Part shown: positions 63,818 through 64,000 of the stretch, piece after piece
Layout of the letters: the number at the start of each line of letters is the position of its first letter
Position numbering within the stretch: position 1 is the first letter of the stretch
Source: an uncultured Collinsella sp.
GTDB lineage: Bacteria > Actinomycetota > Coriobacteriia > Coriobacteriales > Coriobacteriaceae
Assembly: GCA_934668345.1 (NCBI GenBank)
Contig: CAKUNE010000001.1
Location: 124,001 to 188,000 of the forward strand
Length of the DNA: 64,000 nucleotides
Direction: 5' to 3'
The notes under the pieces: generated by a model
Database searches by the model: none
The model's input: only the letters and a program-made list of their open reading frames with translations
What the model was told of the DNA's origin: nothing
Position numbers and translations under genes: made by a program

Positions 63818-64000
63818 ATGACTGTTACGTTCGAAGGTTACGAGCGCCGCGCTGACAAGATCAACAAGTGCCTCGCCGACAACGGCATCGCCTCCCTCGA
63901 GGAAGCTCTGCAGATCTGCACCGACAAGGGCTTCAACCCGCGTGAGATCGTCAACAACACCCAGTCCATCGCCTTCCAGAACGCCGAGTGGGCCTACACC
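63818..64000 (+). CDS. GGGtGRT protein (N-terminal part, cut by the window)
   Basis: 61 residues visible, starting MTVTFEGYERRADKINK and continuing FNPREIVNNTQSIAFQNAEW without a stop. This is the N terminus of GGGtGRT family proteins (PF14057). The gene follows the NifU-like gene by 18 bases with GGGAGGG as its ribosome-binding site. Its function is unknown; the constant pairing with the NifU-like gene suggests an Fe-S-dependent role. Confidence 0.8.
   Translation, partial: MTVTFEGYERRADKINKCLADNGIASLEEALQICTDKGFNPREIVNNTQSIAFQNAEWAYT

Overview
The window looks like a chromosomal segment of a gut actinobacterium of the class Coriobacteriia, most likely Collinsella. I infer this from the GC-rich core genes, the divergent rrf2-sufCBDSU cluster, the GGGtGRT/NifU-like pair, and a large family of secreted ChW-repeat (Clostridial hydrophobic W) proteins. 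No rRNA, tRNA, CRISPR array or intact insertion sequence was seen. Several starts are TTG or GTG, chosen because strong Shine-Dalgarno sequences precede them.

Layout. 1-2904: the end of a CsbB/GtrB-like polyprenyl-phosphate glycosyltransferase gene overlapping a yfhO-like gene. 2927-17089 (minus strand): a glycopolymer locus with dTDP-rhamnose genes (rmlA, rmlB, and an rmlC-rmlD fusion), a WsaF-like double glycosyltransferase, a Wzx-type flippase, a DUF2142 membrane protein, a DUF2304 protein and several GT2/GT8 transferases. The rml genes are GC-rich and the transferases AT-rich, so the locus is mosaic. A two-gene DUF4869 + P-loop ATPase unit lies between rmlA and rmlB. 17310-33194 (minus): five consecutive secreted ChW-repeat proteins of about 950-1060 aa. 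They share a repeat scaffold but carry different effector domains: a GT80-sialyltransferase-like domain, an L,D-transpeptidase, GH25 lysozyme plus a cysteine peptidase, NlpC/P60, and a C39-like peptidase. 33.2-41.2 kb: an AT-rich accessory segment with gene remnants, a DUF2971 protein, a small membrane protein, a GHKL ATPase/STAS-like protein and a SIR2-like protein. 41189-42615: a second copy of the DUF4869 + ATPase unit. 42612-51955: a second glycosyltransferase locus, including a duplicated GT2 gene pair, an acyltransferase and a GlfT2-like GT2. 51976-55754: an AAA-ATPase-like protein and an LPXTG-type surface protein. 55894-61795: an IscR-like Rrf2 regulator divergent from sufCBDSU. 61861-64000: a RAYT-like transposase, a NifU-like scaffold and the start of a GGGtGRT protein.

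How it works together. Most of the window builds or remodels the cell envelope. Rhamnose-nucleotide synthesis, transferases and a flippase make a surface glycopolymer. Secreted ChW proteins with peptidoglycan-active heads, and one with a glycosyltransferase-like head, probably act at the wall. The Fe-S section is a self-contained module whose regulator has three cysteines and faces an array of TTTGTCCC/GGGACAAA sites.

The best candidates for undescribed biology are the modular ChW cluster (especially its secreted GT80-like member), the twice-occurring DUF4869-ATPase pair, and the GHKL/STAS-like plus SIR2-like pair in the accessory segment.
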